Positions 51,510 through 60,364 of a stretch of DNA of 64,000 nucleotides are shown in pieces. The stretch is taken from positions 2,108,001 through 2,172,000 of the forward strand of contig NZ_QFFJ01000001.1 in the NCBI RefSeq assembly GCF_003308995.1, written 5' to 3'. Numbering within the stretch: the first letter of the stretch is position 1; every line of letters begins with the position of its first letter. This stretch comes from Chitinophaga flava. Lineage in GTDB: Bacteria > Bacteroidota > Bacteroidia > Chitinophagales > Chitinophagaceae. The notes beneath the pieces were generated by a model. The model saw nothing but the letters and a program-made list of their open reading frames with translations. It searched no databases and was not told the origin of the DNA. The translations under genes were made by a program, and so were the position numbers.

Positions 51510-53387
51510 TTAAGGCAAGATATACCCGAAGGCCAGGCGCGTTTGCCCCTGGCCTTCTGTTATTATATGCCCATGCATCATCTTCATCAGATCCCTGCTA
51601 ATCACCAGCCCCAGCGCCAGCCCATTGTCCTGCCAGTTCTCCAGGCCTGCCAGTACAAAACGGGCATCCTTACCCGTTTCCGCCAATATCCTCACCTCCA
51701 CCTGCTCCGGATTTTCCCCGGCAGCAATCATCAGTGTGCTGCCCACCATTGCCACGGTAACGGCTATCTGTAATAACTGTATGTTTACCAGTTTTAGTAA
51801 CTCCTCATCCGCAAGCACCTGCATACCCTCCGGTATATAATAAGCTATCTTCAGTTGCTTCTGCGCTATTTCCGCCTCCAGCGGCCCTGTCGCACTCTTC
51901 ACCAGGGACAGCAGCGTACCGGAGACAGGCTGGTAAGTATAGCCCTGCAGCTGCAACCGCAGCCATTTCAGAATATTATCAAAAAGATCCAGAATCCCTA
52001 CAGAAGTAGTACTGATCTGCTTTAGCCATGCAGTCATTTCGGCCTTCGACAAGGTCCCCGACCGGAACCGCGCCGCCACCTCTGTAAGATGTACAAGCGG
52101 CCCTTTAAAATCCCTCGCCAGCAGGCTGATCAACTTGTTTTTAAACGCTTCATTTTCCTTCAATGTCAGGTGAATGTGCTCCATCTCCCTATATCCCTGT
52201 AAAAGCGCTTCATCCTGCTGTTTCAGCCGCTGATAATGCCAGTAACGTTCCCACATCAGCACCATCAACAGTATAAATACAATCAGCATCCCTATGATCA
52301 ACAACTTACGATTGATGGATTCTGCCTCCTCTTTATCCAGTATCAGCTGTTGTATCCGGTTTTGCCGGACCAGCGACTGCAAAGTTTTCTCTTTCCTGAA
52401 AAAAGCTATATAATCATAAGATCCTGCATTAGGTTGATAACGTGGCTCTCCGGCCAGGCGCATGATTTCCTGACTGTATTGCGCCACCCTGGCAGCATCG
52501 TTTTTCCTGCTGTAAAAATCGTATAGCCGTGCCAGCCAATACAGATTAATGGCAATGCTACCAGTTTGCACTCCTAACTGATATGCTTTTTCCTGATACT
52601 TTGCTGTATCTGCATGATAACCCATCCGCGGAAAATCATCCAACCGGCCGTACATATCCATGGCCACATAAGGCATTCCGCTGCGCATCGCCTTATCAGC
52701 CAGCTGATAGATGGCTGCTTCTGCTTTCCGGCCCTCTCCCTTCAATATCAGATCGTTCAGCTCATAGGCATCCACATAAAAAATTATCTTGGAACGCGGA
52801 TAGCGGGATACTACCTTGCGGGCTGTTTTCAAGGCCCAATGCACCGAATCGGCATGGGTACTGTCTTTATAAAAACGCATGACATAATTGATGAGCAAAA
52901 AACCATATACAGAGTCCTGCCCGCGTGGTAACCTACCAGCCAGATGAAAGGCCTTATAGAAATAGGTATTGGCATCTGCGGCCCTTCCCATATTATAATA
53001 GTAGAGATAGATGTTGCCCATTGTTTTGGCCATACGTGCAGAGTCGCCCAGCTGCTCATGTACTTTCAACGCCCGGTAGGCATACACGCTGGCTACATCA
53101 AAATCGGTTTTAAGCGCGTAGTAAGAACTAAGTATATCATCAGCATCTGCCAATCCCCTGGCGTTATGTTGCCGGATAGCCATATCCCGCACTTTCAGTG
53201 CATAATAGAAACAGCTGTCCAAGTCGATAACAATATACAAGGTGGCGATTTTTCCCAATACAGATATGTAGCCCGCACTGTCGCGCTGCCGGGCAAGGTC
53301 GTGCTGCAACTCCGGCAATTGCGGAGACTGAGCAACCATCTTCAGTGATAATAGACAGCAAATAGTGGCAATATAACGTTTACGCAT
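51510..53387 (-). CDS. TPR sensor pseudo-histidine kinase (His to Arg)
   Basis: 625 residues, third gene of the kinase operon, 6 bp after the second. Signal peptide (1-19, ending MVAQ), TPR-like periplasmic region (about 25-340), one membrane helix (362-379), a coiled-coil linker, then the kinase region. In the H-box, ISLLARDFKGPL, the phospho-acceptor His is Arg425. The N-box is gone (LVNIQLLQIAVTVAMVGS instead of an N-x-IKF type motif), and there is no DxGxG G1 box. Only a G2-like NGLALGLVISRDLM remains. The frame is fully open and the fold pattern kept, so it is not a decayed gene; it probably works as a non-catalytic sensor or partner of the intact kinase. Confidence 0.88.
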   Translation of the reverse strand: MRKRYIATICCLLSLKMVAQSPQLPELQHDLARQRDSAGYISVLGKIATLYIVIDLDSCFYYALKVRDMAIRQHNARGLADADDILSSYYALKTDFDVASVYAYRALKVHEQLGDSARMAKTMGNIYLYYYNMGRAADANTYFYKAFHLAGRLPRGQDSVYGFLLINYVMRFYKDSTHADSVHWALKTARKVVSRYPRSKIIFYVDAYELNDLILKGEGRKAEAAIYQLADKAMRSGMPYVAMDMYGRLDDFPRMGYHADTAKYQEKAYQLGVQTGSIAINLYWLARLYDFYSRKNDAARVAQYSQEIMRLAGEPRYQPNAGSYDYIAFFRKEKTLQSLVRQNRIQQLILDKEEAESINRKLLIIGMLIVFILLMVLMWERYWHYQRLKQQDEALLQGYREMEHIHLTLKENEAFKNKLISLLARDFKGPLVHLTEVAARFRSGTLSKAEMTAWLKQISTTSVGILDLFDNILKWLRLQLQGYTYQPVSGTLLSLVKSATGPLEAEIAQKQLKIAYYIPEGMQVLADEELLKLVNIQLLQIAVTVAMVGSTLMIAAGENPEQVEVRILAETGKDARFVLAGLENWQDNGLALGLVISRDLMKMMHGHIITEGQGQTRLAFGYILP

Positions 53388-53393
53388 GTACGA

Positions 53394-55310
53394 CTAAATC
53401 GTATACTCCAACATCAAAAAACCTTCAGCTTCTTCCTGTACAATAAGTCCGCCTTTCATCTTATGCATAAAATCCCGGCTGATAATAATCCCTAAAGCAA
53501 AAATATTATGTTCCTTATCCTTGAGTTCTTCCAATAACTTCCTGGTAGCCGGCCCACCATCAGCCATAATACGGACTGTTATCTTCCCGTCTTCCCCATG
53601 TGCTGATACTACCAGCACACTACCTGCTTTGGCAGTGGCAACAGCTACCTGAAACAGCTGGATATTCACCAGCCGCAATATTTCTTCATCTGCCATAACC
53701 GTCAGCGCAGGCGCAATACGGTTCACCAGCGTGAGTTGTTTGTCGTTCATTTCTTCCTGCAGAGATTCCACCGCATCTACTATCAGTGGCAGCAGTTTAC
53801 AGGTGACCGGCGTGTAAGTAAAGCCCGACAGCTGCATCCGGAGCCATTTCAGGATATTATTAAATGCGCCCAGGGTTTTGCGGGATGCGTTACCGATCTG
53901 TTTCAACAGGCTTATTACCTCCGGCTGTGTAAGCGTACCTGTTTTTAACTGCGTGGCTACTGCAATGATATGATGCAGCGGTGTCCGGAAATCGCTGGCC
54001 AGCATACTGATCAGTTTATTCTTGAAAAGATCGTTTTCCGTAAGGGCGGCGTGGGTCCTGGCCAGTTGCACATAACTCAGGGCCAGTGCGTTTTCTTGCT
54101 GCTTCCAGCGCCGGTAATGCAGATACCGGCCGGTAAACAGGGTGATGAGCAACAGAATAATGATGAGTAATCCTACTGCTACCAGTGTCCTGTTTTTTTT
54201 CTCCGCAAGCTCCTTTTCCAGCTGCTGCTGCTGTATCCTGTTGGCAAGGGAGAGAGACTGTAACGCTTTCTCTTTCAGAAAAAAATCGATGTAATTGGCT
54301 TCCTGCCGGGATACCCGAGCGTTAATCCTGTAACGGTCCAGGGTGGCCAACCGCATGATTTCATTGCCATAATACACTACTTTTTCGGGCTGTTGCCGGC
54401 TACGGTAATAGTCGTATAGTCTGCCCAGCCAGTACAGGTTAAGTTCCATACTGCCGGATTGTGCGGCCACCCGATACGCCTGGTCCTGATAGTTGGTAGA
54501 ATCTGTAAAATAGCCCAGTTGCTGAAAATCATATAAACGGCCATACATGTCCATCGCCACGTAAGGCATACCCTTTTGTTGTGCCAGATTAGCGAGTTCG
54601 TAGATACGGTGTTCTGCCTCTCTGCCTCTGCCCTCTCTGACCAGCAGATCGGCCTCAAAAGCCGCTACATAAAAAGTAGCTCTGCTGTCGGGATATTTTT
54701 TTAGTATTTTCGCCGCCTTTCGTAATACCAGTCTCACAGAATCAGTACGCGTGCTGTCATTGAAAAAGCGCCAGGCATAATTTACCAGCATAGTGGCCGC
54801 TATAGAATCTTTTTCCGGCGGTAGCCTGTTGGCCATATGGAAAGCCCTGTAAAAATAATTGTTGGCTTCCACCGGATGCCCGGAGTTCTTATAACACCCG
54901 TAGATAATATTCAATGATCTTATCATCTGTGCAGAGTCGCCGAGCTGTTCATTCTGCAGCAGTGCTTTGTATGCATAGGTGATGCCTACATTATAATCCG
55001 TTTTAGCCGTATAATACCATCCCAGCATGTTGTTGGCATCGGCCATGCCGCTTACATCATGCAGTCGTGTTGCTATTTCCAGCATCTGCCGGGCATAATA
55101 GAAGGAGCTATCCAGGTGTATACTGGCATAGAGTGCACCGATTTTTCCCAATACGGCCACATACCCGGCACTATCGCGCTGTTGCGCCAGGTCCTGCTTC
55201 AGGCCCGGTAATATGGCAGCCTGACCATGGCCCCTGAGGGCTGGCAGCATCCACAACCAGCAAACCAGTATAACAGTTGTATAACGTTTATGTATAAACG
55301 CTTTTATCAT
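53394..55310 (-). CDS. TPR sensor pseudo-histidine kinase (His to Ser)
   Basis: 638 residues, second gene of the kinase operon, 16 bp after the intact kinase. Signal segment (1-30, ending RGHGQ), TPR-like periplasmic region (about 35-350), membrane helix (about 374-396), coiled coil, kinase region. The H-box reads ISMLASDFRTPLHHI: the phospho-acceptor position is Ser439 while the flanking residues are perfect. The N-box is replaced by LVNIQLFQVAVATAKAGS, and ADGGPATRK stands where DxGxG belongs. It is closely related to the third gene (shared LHDVSGMADANNMLGWYYTA-type TPR units). Neither autophosphorylation nor ATP binding is expected. Confidence 0.88.
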   Translation of the reverse strand: MIKAFIHKRYTTVILVCWLWMLPALRGHGQAAILPGLKQDLAQQRDSAGYVAVLGKIGALYASIHLDSSFYYARQMLEIATRLHDVSGMADANNMLGWYYTAKTDYNVGITYAYKALLQNEQLGDSAQMIRSLNIIYGCYKNSGHPVEANNYFYRAFHMANRLPPEKDSIAATMLVNYAWRFFNDSTRTDSVRLVLRKAAKILKKYPDSRATFYVAAFEADLLVREGRGREAEHRIYELANLAQQKGMPYVAMDMYGRLYDFQQLGYFTDSTNYQDQAYRVAAQSGSMELNLYWLGRLYDYYRSRQQPEKVVYYGNEIMRLATLDRYRINARVSRQEANYIDFFLKEKALQSLSLANRIQQQQLEKELAEKKNRTLVAVGLLIIILLLITLFTGRYLHYRRWKQQENALALSYVQLARTHAALTENDLFKNKLISMLASDFRTPLHHIIAVATQLKTGTLTQPEVISLLKQIGNASRKTLGAFNNILKWLRMQLSGFTYTPVTCKLLPLIVDAVESLQEEMNDKQLTLVNRIAPALTVMADEEILRLVNIQLFQVAVATAKAGSVLVVSAHGEDGKITVRIMADGGPATRKLLEELKDKEHNIFALGIIISRDFMHKMKGGLIVQEEAEGFLMLEYTI

Positions 55311-55326
55311 TACTACCTGTATCCTT

Positions 55327-57258
55327 TTATAAATTAATTTCCGGCACCCGGTAAAAAAACGTGCTGCCTCCTTCTTCGTTGTTGGCGGCCCCAGCCTCCC
55401 CGCTCATCTTATCAATAAAATCCCGGCAAATGATCAGCGCCAGTCCCGCCCCTTTGCCATAACGCTTTTTCGTATACCCATCACTACTGTAGGTAAACAA
55501 TCCCGGAAGTATTACAGGGTCTATACCAGGTCCTTCATCCCGGAAAGTCACTTCTACAAAATCACTTCTACGTATAGCCGTAATAGTGATAGCACCATTT
55601 TCAGGTGAAAACTTGATGGCATTATGCAGAAAATTCCGATGGATAAACTGCAGCATTTCAAAATCGCCCTGTATGGTCATGCCTTCAGGGATATGTATTA
55701 GCAGCCGTATGTTTTTTTCACGTACCAGATGCTGAATGCTCTGTACGGAAGCGCCCAGCATATCTGTCAGCCCAAAAGACCGTGGCCGGTAAACAAATCC
55801 GGACAACTGTGTCCGCATCCAGCTCAATATCTCTTCAAATACTTTCAGGGTGGCCGTAGCAGTATGTTCCACTTCCATCACCATACCGGCGGCATCTTCC
55901 GGCGTCAGTATATCTTCATTCACAAACCCGGTAATATCGATGATATTATATAGCGGTGTCCTGAAGTCATGAGCGATCAGGGAAATCAGTTTGTTTTTGA
56001 AATCATCATTGGTCTTCAGTACTTCATTAGCAGCGCTTATTTCAGTCCGTATCCTTGCCAGACGCTGGGAGCGCAGCCGTGAAGAGCGATAGGAACGGAT
56101 AAGGTAGTAGGTAAGCACCAGTAGTAACAGGATAATGACCACGATAAATATAAACAGGTATTGCCAGTAGTGTTGTGCCAGCCTCGTTTTCTGTAAGGCC
56201 GTCTGCTGGAGGGCTGACTGCATTTTGAGAGAATCCAGCATCTGGTCCTGAAGGGAGTAAGCGATATAATCCATTTCTCCCTGCTGCATATCATCCTGCC
56301 GTTGCTGCATGATATTCAGCGCAATGCGGCTGTATCTGGCCGCCTGAAGGGTATCTTTTTTTTGCTGGAAGTACTGGTACAGCTGTGTTACCTGCGGCAG
56401 CAACAATCCCGCATATCCTCCGGCCACGCCGTAGCTGACAGCATCCTGCTGGTATTTGATGGAATCGGCCTGGTGCAACCAGCTTTTGTAAGCTGCCAGT
56501 TGCAGGGAGCCGTACATGGCAAAGTAAGTATAACCTTCCTTCAAGGCCGTATCGATCACCTGTCTGAGCAGATGATCGGCTATTTCAAACCTGCCGGCGG
56601 CAAAATCCTCATTGACCAGCAGCAGGTTTATATACAGCAGTTCCCGGGTATCATGAAACCGTCTGGCCAGGGCTGTAGCCTCTTTGAGGGCCGCAGTAGC
56701 GGCTGACTGCAGGACAGGGTCAGCATAGTTGACCGTATAATAACTGGCCAATCCAAGGGCGTGGAGCGAATCCTGCTTCAGCTGCCGGGTAAGCTGTAAT
56801 GACTGATGGATATAATCGTTGGCGGAAGTATGTTTGCCGGTATATTGATGATAGATGCCGATGCTCATCAACACCTGGGAAACACTGATAGAATCGCCAG
56901 CATGGCGACTTTCCTCCAGCGCATCATTATAAAAAAGATAAGAGAGATAATGATGGGGACGGAAAGCGTAGTAGTTGCCCAGGTTACGCAGTGCCCTGGC
57001 TTTGCCGGAAGGATAATTGATACGGGTGGCCACCTCTCTTGCCCTTGATGCATAATGCCCGCAACTATCAAGCTGACAGGCCTGATACAGGACAGCCAGC
57101 CTGTTTAAGGCATTCACATATGCTACGCTGTCTTTCACATGTGGCAACAAGGCTTTTAATCTGTCAATTTCCTTATGCTGCCCCTGCAACATCAATGGGA
57201 AAACAAATAGCAGCCAGTGCATATGCAACAGCATATATCGCTTCAGGATGGTCATCAT
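55327..57258 (-). CDS. TPR sensor histidine kinase (intact)
   Basis: 643 residues, first gene of the operon. Signal segment (1-27), TPR-like periplasmic sensor (about 30-345), membrane helix (about 362-384), coiled coil, then HisKA and HATPase_c domains. All catalytic boxes are present: H-box ISLIAHDFRTPLYNI with His430, N-box HRNFLHNAIKFSPENG, G1 DEGPGIDP and G2 GKGAGLALIICRDF. It should autophosphorylate and pass the phosphate to a response regulator, none of which is encoded nearby. Two pseudokinase paralogues follow within 16 and 6 bp. The Nudix-type regulator lies 81 bp upstream on the same strand. Confidence 0.92.
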   Translation of the reverse strand: MMTILKRYMLLHMHWLLFVFPLMLQGQHKEIDRLKALLPHVKDSVAYVNALNRLAVLYQACQLDSCGHYASRAREVATRINYPSGKARALRNLGNYYAFRPHHYLSYLFYNDALEESRHAGDSISVSQVLMSIGIYHQYTGKHTSANDYIHQSLQLTRQLKQDSLHALGLASYYTVNYADPVLQSAATAALKEATALARRFHDTRELLYINLLLVNEDFAAGRFEIADHLLRQVIDTALKEGYTYFAMYGSLQLAAYKSWLHQADSIKYQQDAVSYGVAGGYAGLLLPQVTQLYQYFQQKKDTLQAARYSRIALNIMQQRQDDMQQGEMDYIAYSLQDQMLDSLKMQSALQQTALQKTRLAQHYWQYLFIFIVVIILLLLVLTYYLIRSYRSSRLRSQRLARIRTEISAANEVLKTNDDFKNKLISLIAHDFRTPLYNIIDITGFVNEDILTPEDAAGMVMEVEHTATATLKVFEEILSWMRTQLSGFVYRPRSFGLTDMLGASVQSIQHLVREKNIRLLIHIPEGMTIQGDFEMLQFIHRNFLHNAIKFSPENGAITITAIRRSDFVEVTFRDEGPGIDPVILPGLFTYSSDGYTKKRYGKGAGLALIICRDFIDKMSGEAGAANNEEGGSTFFYRVPEINL

Positions 57259-57339
57259 TCAACCGGAAAAGTAAAAATAAATACGGCAACAGCGTACTGT
57301 CAGTGCCTGTTCATTTTGTTCATTTTCCTCCGGCCCCTG

Positions 57340-58035
57340 CTAAAGCTCGAACACCAGCCCTTTCCGCATCAGCGCTTCATATCTTGCAGGATCAAAGCGG
57401 TACAGATGTGCGCCCTTTTTGGAGGAGGTTTTATCCTTTTCTTCCAGTTTCTCCATCACATCGAGTGATAGTATTTTCTTGCGGAAGTTACGTTTATCAA
57501 GGGTTTTCTGATATATTTCTTCATACAGGCTTCTCAGTTGGGATAAGGTGAATTTTTCCGGCAGCAGTTCAAAGCCGATGGGATGGAAATGCGCGTTGTT
57601 ACGCAGCTGCACCAGTGCATCGTTGATCATACGGTTATGATCAAAGATCAATGCAGGGATTTCATGCAGCTCCAGCCAGTGTGCACCGTGTTCCTGAGCC
57701 AGCGGCAGGTCGTGTTCCTTGATACGTATCAGGGCATAATAGGCTACTGATATTACCCTTGCACCGGTATCCCGGGATACCTCACCATAACAGTGCAACT
57801 GGTCCATATAGATATTTTCCAGGCCGGTAGTATGTTTGAGTACCCGGGCCGCCGCTTCGTCGGTACTTTCCTCCGACTGCACAAAACCACCTACCAGCGA
57901 CCATTCACCCGCCATAGGAGCGACTTTTCGCTTCATCACCAATAACTTCAGCTTGCCTTCGTCGAAACCAAAGATGATACAATCTACCGCCACCAGGTGT
58001 TTTGGGGCTTGCGCATAAAAAGAAGCAGCATTCAT
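57340..58035 (-). CDS. Nudix-domain transcriptional regulator (NrtR-like)
   Basis: 231 residues. An N-terminal Nudix domain (about 12-150; VDCIIFGFDEGKLKLLVMKRKVAPMAGEWSLVGG-type start) is joined to a C-terminal winged helix (about 155-231; FTLSQLRSLYEEIYQKTLDKRNFRKKIL). The Nudix box GGFVQSEESTDEAAARVLKHTTGL has lost the catalytic REUxEE glutamates (R-V-L-K-H-T), so it binds rather than hydrolyses its ligand. This is the arrangement of NrtR-type regulators, which in Bacteroides control sugar use (AraR) and elsewhere NAD synthesis. Target genes are unknown; the adjacent kinase operon or DinB gene are candidates. Confidence 0.87.
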   Translation of the reverse strand: MNAASFYAQAPKHLVAVDCIIFGFDEGKLKLLVMKRKVAPMAGEWSLVGGFVQSEESTDEAAARVLKHTTGLENIYMDQLHCYGEVSRDTGARVISVAYYALIRIKEHDLPLAQEHGAHWLELHEIPALIFDHNRMINDALVQLRNNAHFHPIGFELLPEKFTLSQLRSLYEEIYQKTLDKRNFRKKILSLDVMEKLEEKDKTSSKKGAHLYRFDPARYEALMRKGLVFEL

Positions 58036-58084
58036 AAAACGGAATTTTTCCAGCGTATATCGGGTAAAAATAATATAAAACCGC

Positions 58085-58576
58085 TTATTTTTTTGGTTTA
58101 AAGCGGCGGTAATCGGTAGATGGAATTTTGGTCACCTCCAGCTGGCGAAGCATATTTACCAGCTGTCCGCGGTGAAAGGTACTGTGGTTACACACATGCA
58201 TTACCGCTTCCTGTACCGGCAACTTCACCTGTTCCCCTTTACCTGCTGCGAAAGCAAAGGTATGGTTCAACTTCACTTCGGTAGCCTGTTTCACCCATTC
58301 CTCCAGCAGTTGCGACTGCTGCAGCCAGGACTGACAAGCCTCTTCAAAAGTGCCGGTAAAAGCTACCGTCGGATCTACCGGCTGCTCCGTCAGCTGTAAA
58401 CGCTGATACCAGATACTTTCCCCAAACCATAAATGACATACTGTTTTGTGCAGCGAAGGGAAACTACCTCCCAGCTCCCGTTCTGTCTTTTCTGCATCCA
58501 GATTCAGCATAACAGCCACCAGCTGTTGATTAGCCCAGTGATTATAAGATGCAAACCGCACCAGGATTTCTTTCAT
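58085..58576 (-). CDS. DinB-family protein
   Basis: 163 residues from ATG 58576; two codons upstream only a TTG is available. DinB fold with three His in the usual places: FASYNHWANQQLV (first helix), LHKTVCHLWFGES (about residue 45) and HVCNHSTFHRGQLVNMLRQL (about 130-150). The sequence is close to classical DinB (YfiT/DinB superfamily, metal-dependent). Reaction unknown. It is 49 bp upstream of the Nudix-type regulator on the same strand, possibly one operon. Confidence 0.88.
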   Translation of the reverse strand: MKEILVRFASYNHWANQQLVAVMLNLDAEKTERELGGSFPSLHKTVCHLWFGESIWYQRLQLTEQPVDPTVAFTGTFEEACQSWLQQSQLLEEWVKQATEVKLNHTFAFAAGKGEQVKLPVQEAVMHVCNHSTFHRGQLVNMLRQLEVTKIPSTDYRRFKPKK

Positions 58577-58678
58577 GTACAAAAAGGTTAATTAACAGGT
58601 CTTGATGAATATTCAACAAATTACAATATTGTTTGTCATTTTGCCTTGCGATCTTTGCATTCCCTAACCTGAAATATC

Positions 58679-59812
58679 ATGGAACTCACTTACCTCAGCC
58701 GCTGCCTGTTCTGGAACATCCCGAAGATCGACGATTACAAGCGTTTCACCAACGCTTCCATCTCTAAAGGAGGTACTGTCCTGCCTTTGGCACAGGCCCC
58801 GGAAAAAATGCCACAGCGCCCCGTTTCCTGGAAGTTCAGGGGCCAGCCCCGGGAAGGGCAGCTCAGCGAACTGCTCGCCTCCACCGGTTCTACCGCCTGT
58901 ATCGTGCTACAGCACGGGGAAATATTATACGAACAGTATTTCAACGGCTACCAGCGGAACTCCATCAATACCTCCTTTTCTGCAGCCAAATCCATGACTT
59001 CCGTACTCACCGGCATTGCTATTGCGGAAGGCGCCATCCATGCTGTAGAAGATCCCGTAGCCCGTTATCTTACAGATTTCAACAAAACAGGATATGACCA
59101 GATCACCATTTCGCATTTGCTGCAGATGTGTTCCGGATTGGAATATAAAGAGGGCGTGTTTCCCTGGACCGATGATGCCAGGGTATATTATGGCCTGCGG
59201 CTACGTGAGCAAGCACTCCGGGCCAGACTCATAGAAACACCCGGAAGCACTTATCATTACAACAACTACAACCTGCTGCTGCTGGGCATGATACTGGAAA
59301 AGGCCACCGGACAGCCCGTACCAGCCTATTTCAGCGAAAAGATATGGCAGCATATCGGCGCCGAAGCCGATGCCTCCTGGAGTATGGATAGCCGCCATTC
59401 CGGGTTTGCCAAGATGGAAAGCGGGTTCAATGCCCTCGCCATCGACTTCGCCCGCTTCGGACAACTCTGTCTGCAAAACGGTCAAATCAATGGTCAAACG
59501 ATCATTCCTGCATCCTGGTTACATGAATCCACCAGTGCCCCCATCCATACTGCAGACAACACCCGATACCTTTCCCGTATGGTGCCTCCGTTGTGCAAAT
59601 GGGCCGGAAGTCCGCATGGATATTACAAATACTTATGGTGGGGATACCAAACGGATCCTCATAATTTTGACTATTTTGCATTAGGCGTAAAAGGCCAGCT
59701 GATTTATATCTCTCCCCGCAAACAGGCTGTGATTGTACGCTTTGGCAAAAAATGGGGAGATATTGACTGGTGGCCGGAGTTACTGAAACAACTGGCCGAT
59801 TCACTTGCATAA
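58679..59812 (+). CDS. Serine hydrolase, beta-lactamase class C / esterase family
   Basis: 377 residues without a signal peptide, unlike true class C beta-lactamases. SxxK nucleophile in FSAAKSMTSVLTG (about 100-112) and YxN-type motif in STYHYNNYNLLLLG (about 190). A C-terminal loop in the KTG position is GVKGQLIYISP. It is more likely an esterase or D-aminopeptidase-type enzyme than a lactamase. The following GNAT gene starts 11 bp after its stop, so both are in one operon. Confidence 0.88.
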   Translation: MELTYLSRCLFWNIPKIDDYKRFTNASISKGGTVLPLAQAPEKMPQRPVSWKFRGQPREGQLSELLASTGSTACIVLQHGEILYEQYFNGYQRNSINTSFSAAKSMTSVLTGIAIAEGAIHAVEDPVARYLTDFNKTGYDQITISHLLQMCSGLEYKEGVFPWTDDARVYYGLRLREQALRARLIETPGSTYHYNNYNLLLLGMILEKATGQPVPAYFSEKIWQHIGAEADASWSMDSRHSGFAKMESGFNALAIDFARFGQLCLQNGQINGQTIIPASWLHESTSAPIHTADNTRYLSRMVPPLCKWAGSPHGYYKYLWWGYQTDPHNFDYFALGVKGQLIYISPRKQAVIVRFGKKWGDIDWWPELLKQLADSLA

Positions 59813-59823
59813 TTTTTGATACT

Positions 59824-60291
59824 ATGGAAGATATAACGTTAAGGGTTGCACGAAAAGAAGATTGTCGCCGTTTGCTGGAACTGATCCATGAACTGGCCGA
59901 ATATGAAAAAGCACCCCAGGAAGTAACAGTCAGCCTGGCACATTTTGAAGAAGCAGGCTTTGGATCTAACCCCGTATGGAAAGCATTTGTAGCTACCACA
60001 CAGGAAGATGGTAAAGAACTTATCGTGGGTTTTGCCCTGTATTATGTTCGTTATTCTACCTGGAAAGGTTGCCGCATGTACCTCGAAGATCTTCTGGTCA
60101 CCGAAAAATGGCGTGGCAAAGGAGTGGGTAAAATACTGTTCGATCAACTCATCGTGGAAGCAAAGGAAAAAAAGTTCAGCGGCATTCTTTTTCAGGTACT
60201 GGAATGGAATACACCGGCGATCAATTTCTACAAAAAATACGCTACCAAATTTGATCCTGAATGGATCAATGTCAGCATTGAATTATCATAA
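59824..60291 (+). CDS. GNAT N-acetyltransferase, SSAT-like
   Basis: 155 residues from ATG 59824 (MEDITLRVARKEDCRRLLEL). The motif LIHELAEYEKAPQEV near the N-terminus and YLEDLLVTEKWRGKGVGKIL (acetyl-CoA pyrophosphate loop RGKGVG, about 98-103) are those of the spermidine/spermine or thialysine acetyltransferase group. The C-terminus has the family's WNTPAINFYKKYATKF. Acceptor unproven (polyamine or small amine). It is co-transcribed with the serine hydrolase and ended by a terminator. Confidence 0.9.
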   Translation: MEDITLRVARKEDCRRLLELIHELAEYEKAPQEVTVSLAHFEEAGFGSNPVWKAFVATTQEDGKELIVGFALYYVRYSTWKGCRMYLEDLLVTEKWRGKGVGKILFDQLIVEAKEKKFSGILFQVLEWNTPAINFYKKYATKFDPEWINVSIELS

Positions 60292-60316
60292 TCTTTCCGT
60301 TTATAACATTCCTGCA

Positions 60317-60361
60317 TTGTATGTCATCAATCCTCACTAATATTGATGACATACAATTTTT
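60317..60361 (+). terminator. Terminator-type hairpin directly before the next gene
   Basis: A 15-bp perfect stem, 60317-60331 with 60342-60356 (TTGTATGTCATCAAT), a 10-nt loop and five T (60357-60361). The ATG of the next gene begins only 3 nt later (60365), so the element acts either as terminator of the upstream operon or as an attenuator of the downstream gene. Confidence 0.85.
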
Positions 60362-60364
60362 ACT

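Noticed and set aside
51510..55310. Pseudokinases as decayed or mis-sequenced kinase genes
   Set aside because: Both frames are fully open over 1.9 kb, residues flanking the missing histidines are conserved, and the substitutions need specific codon changes rather than indels.
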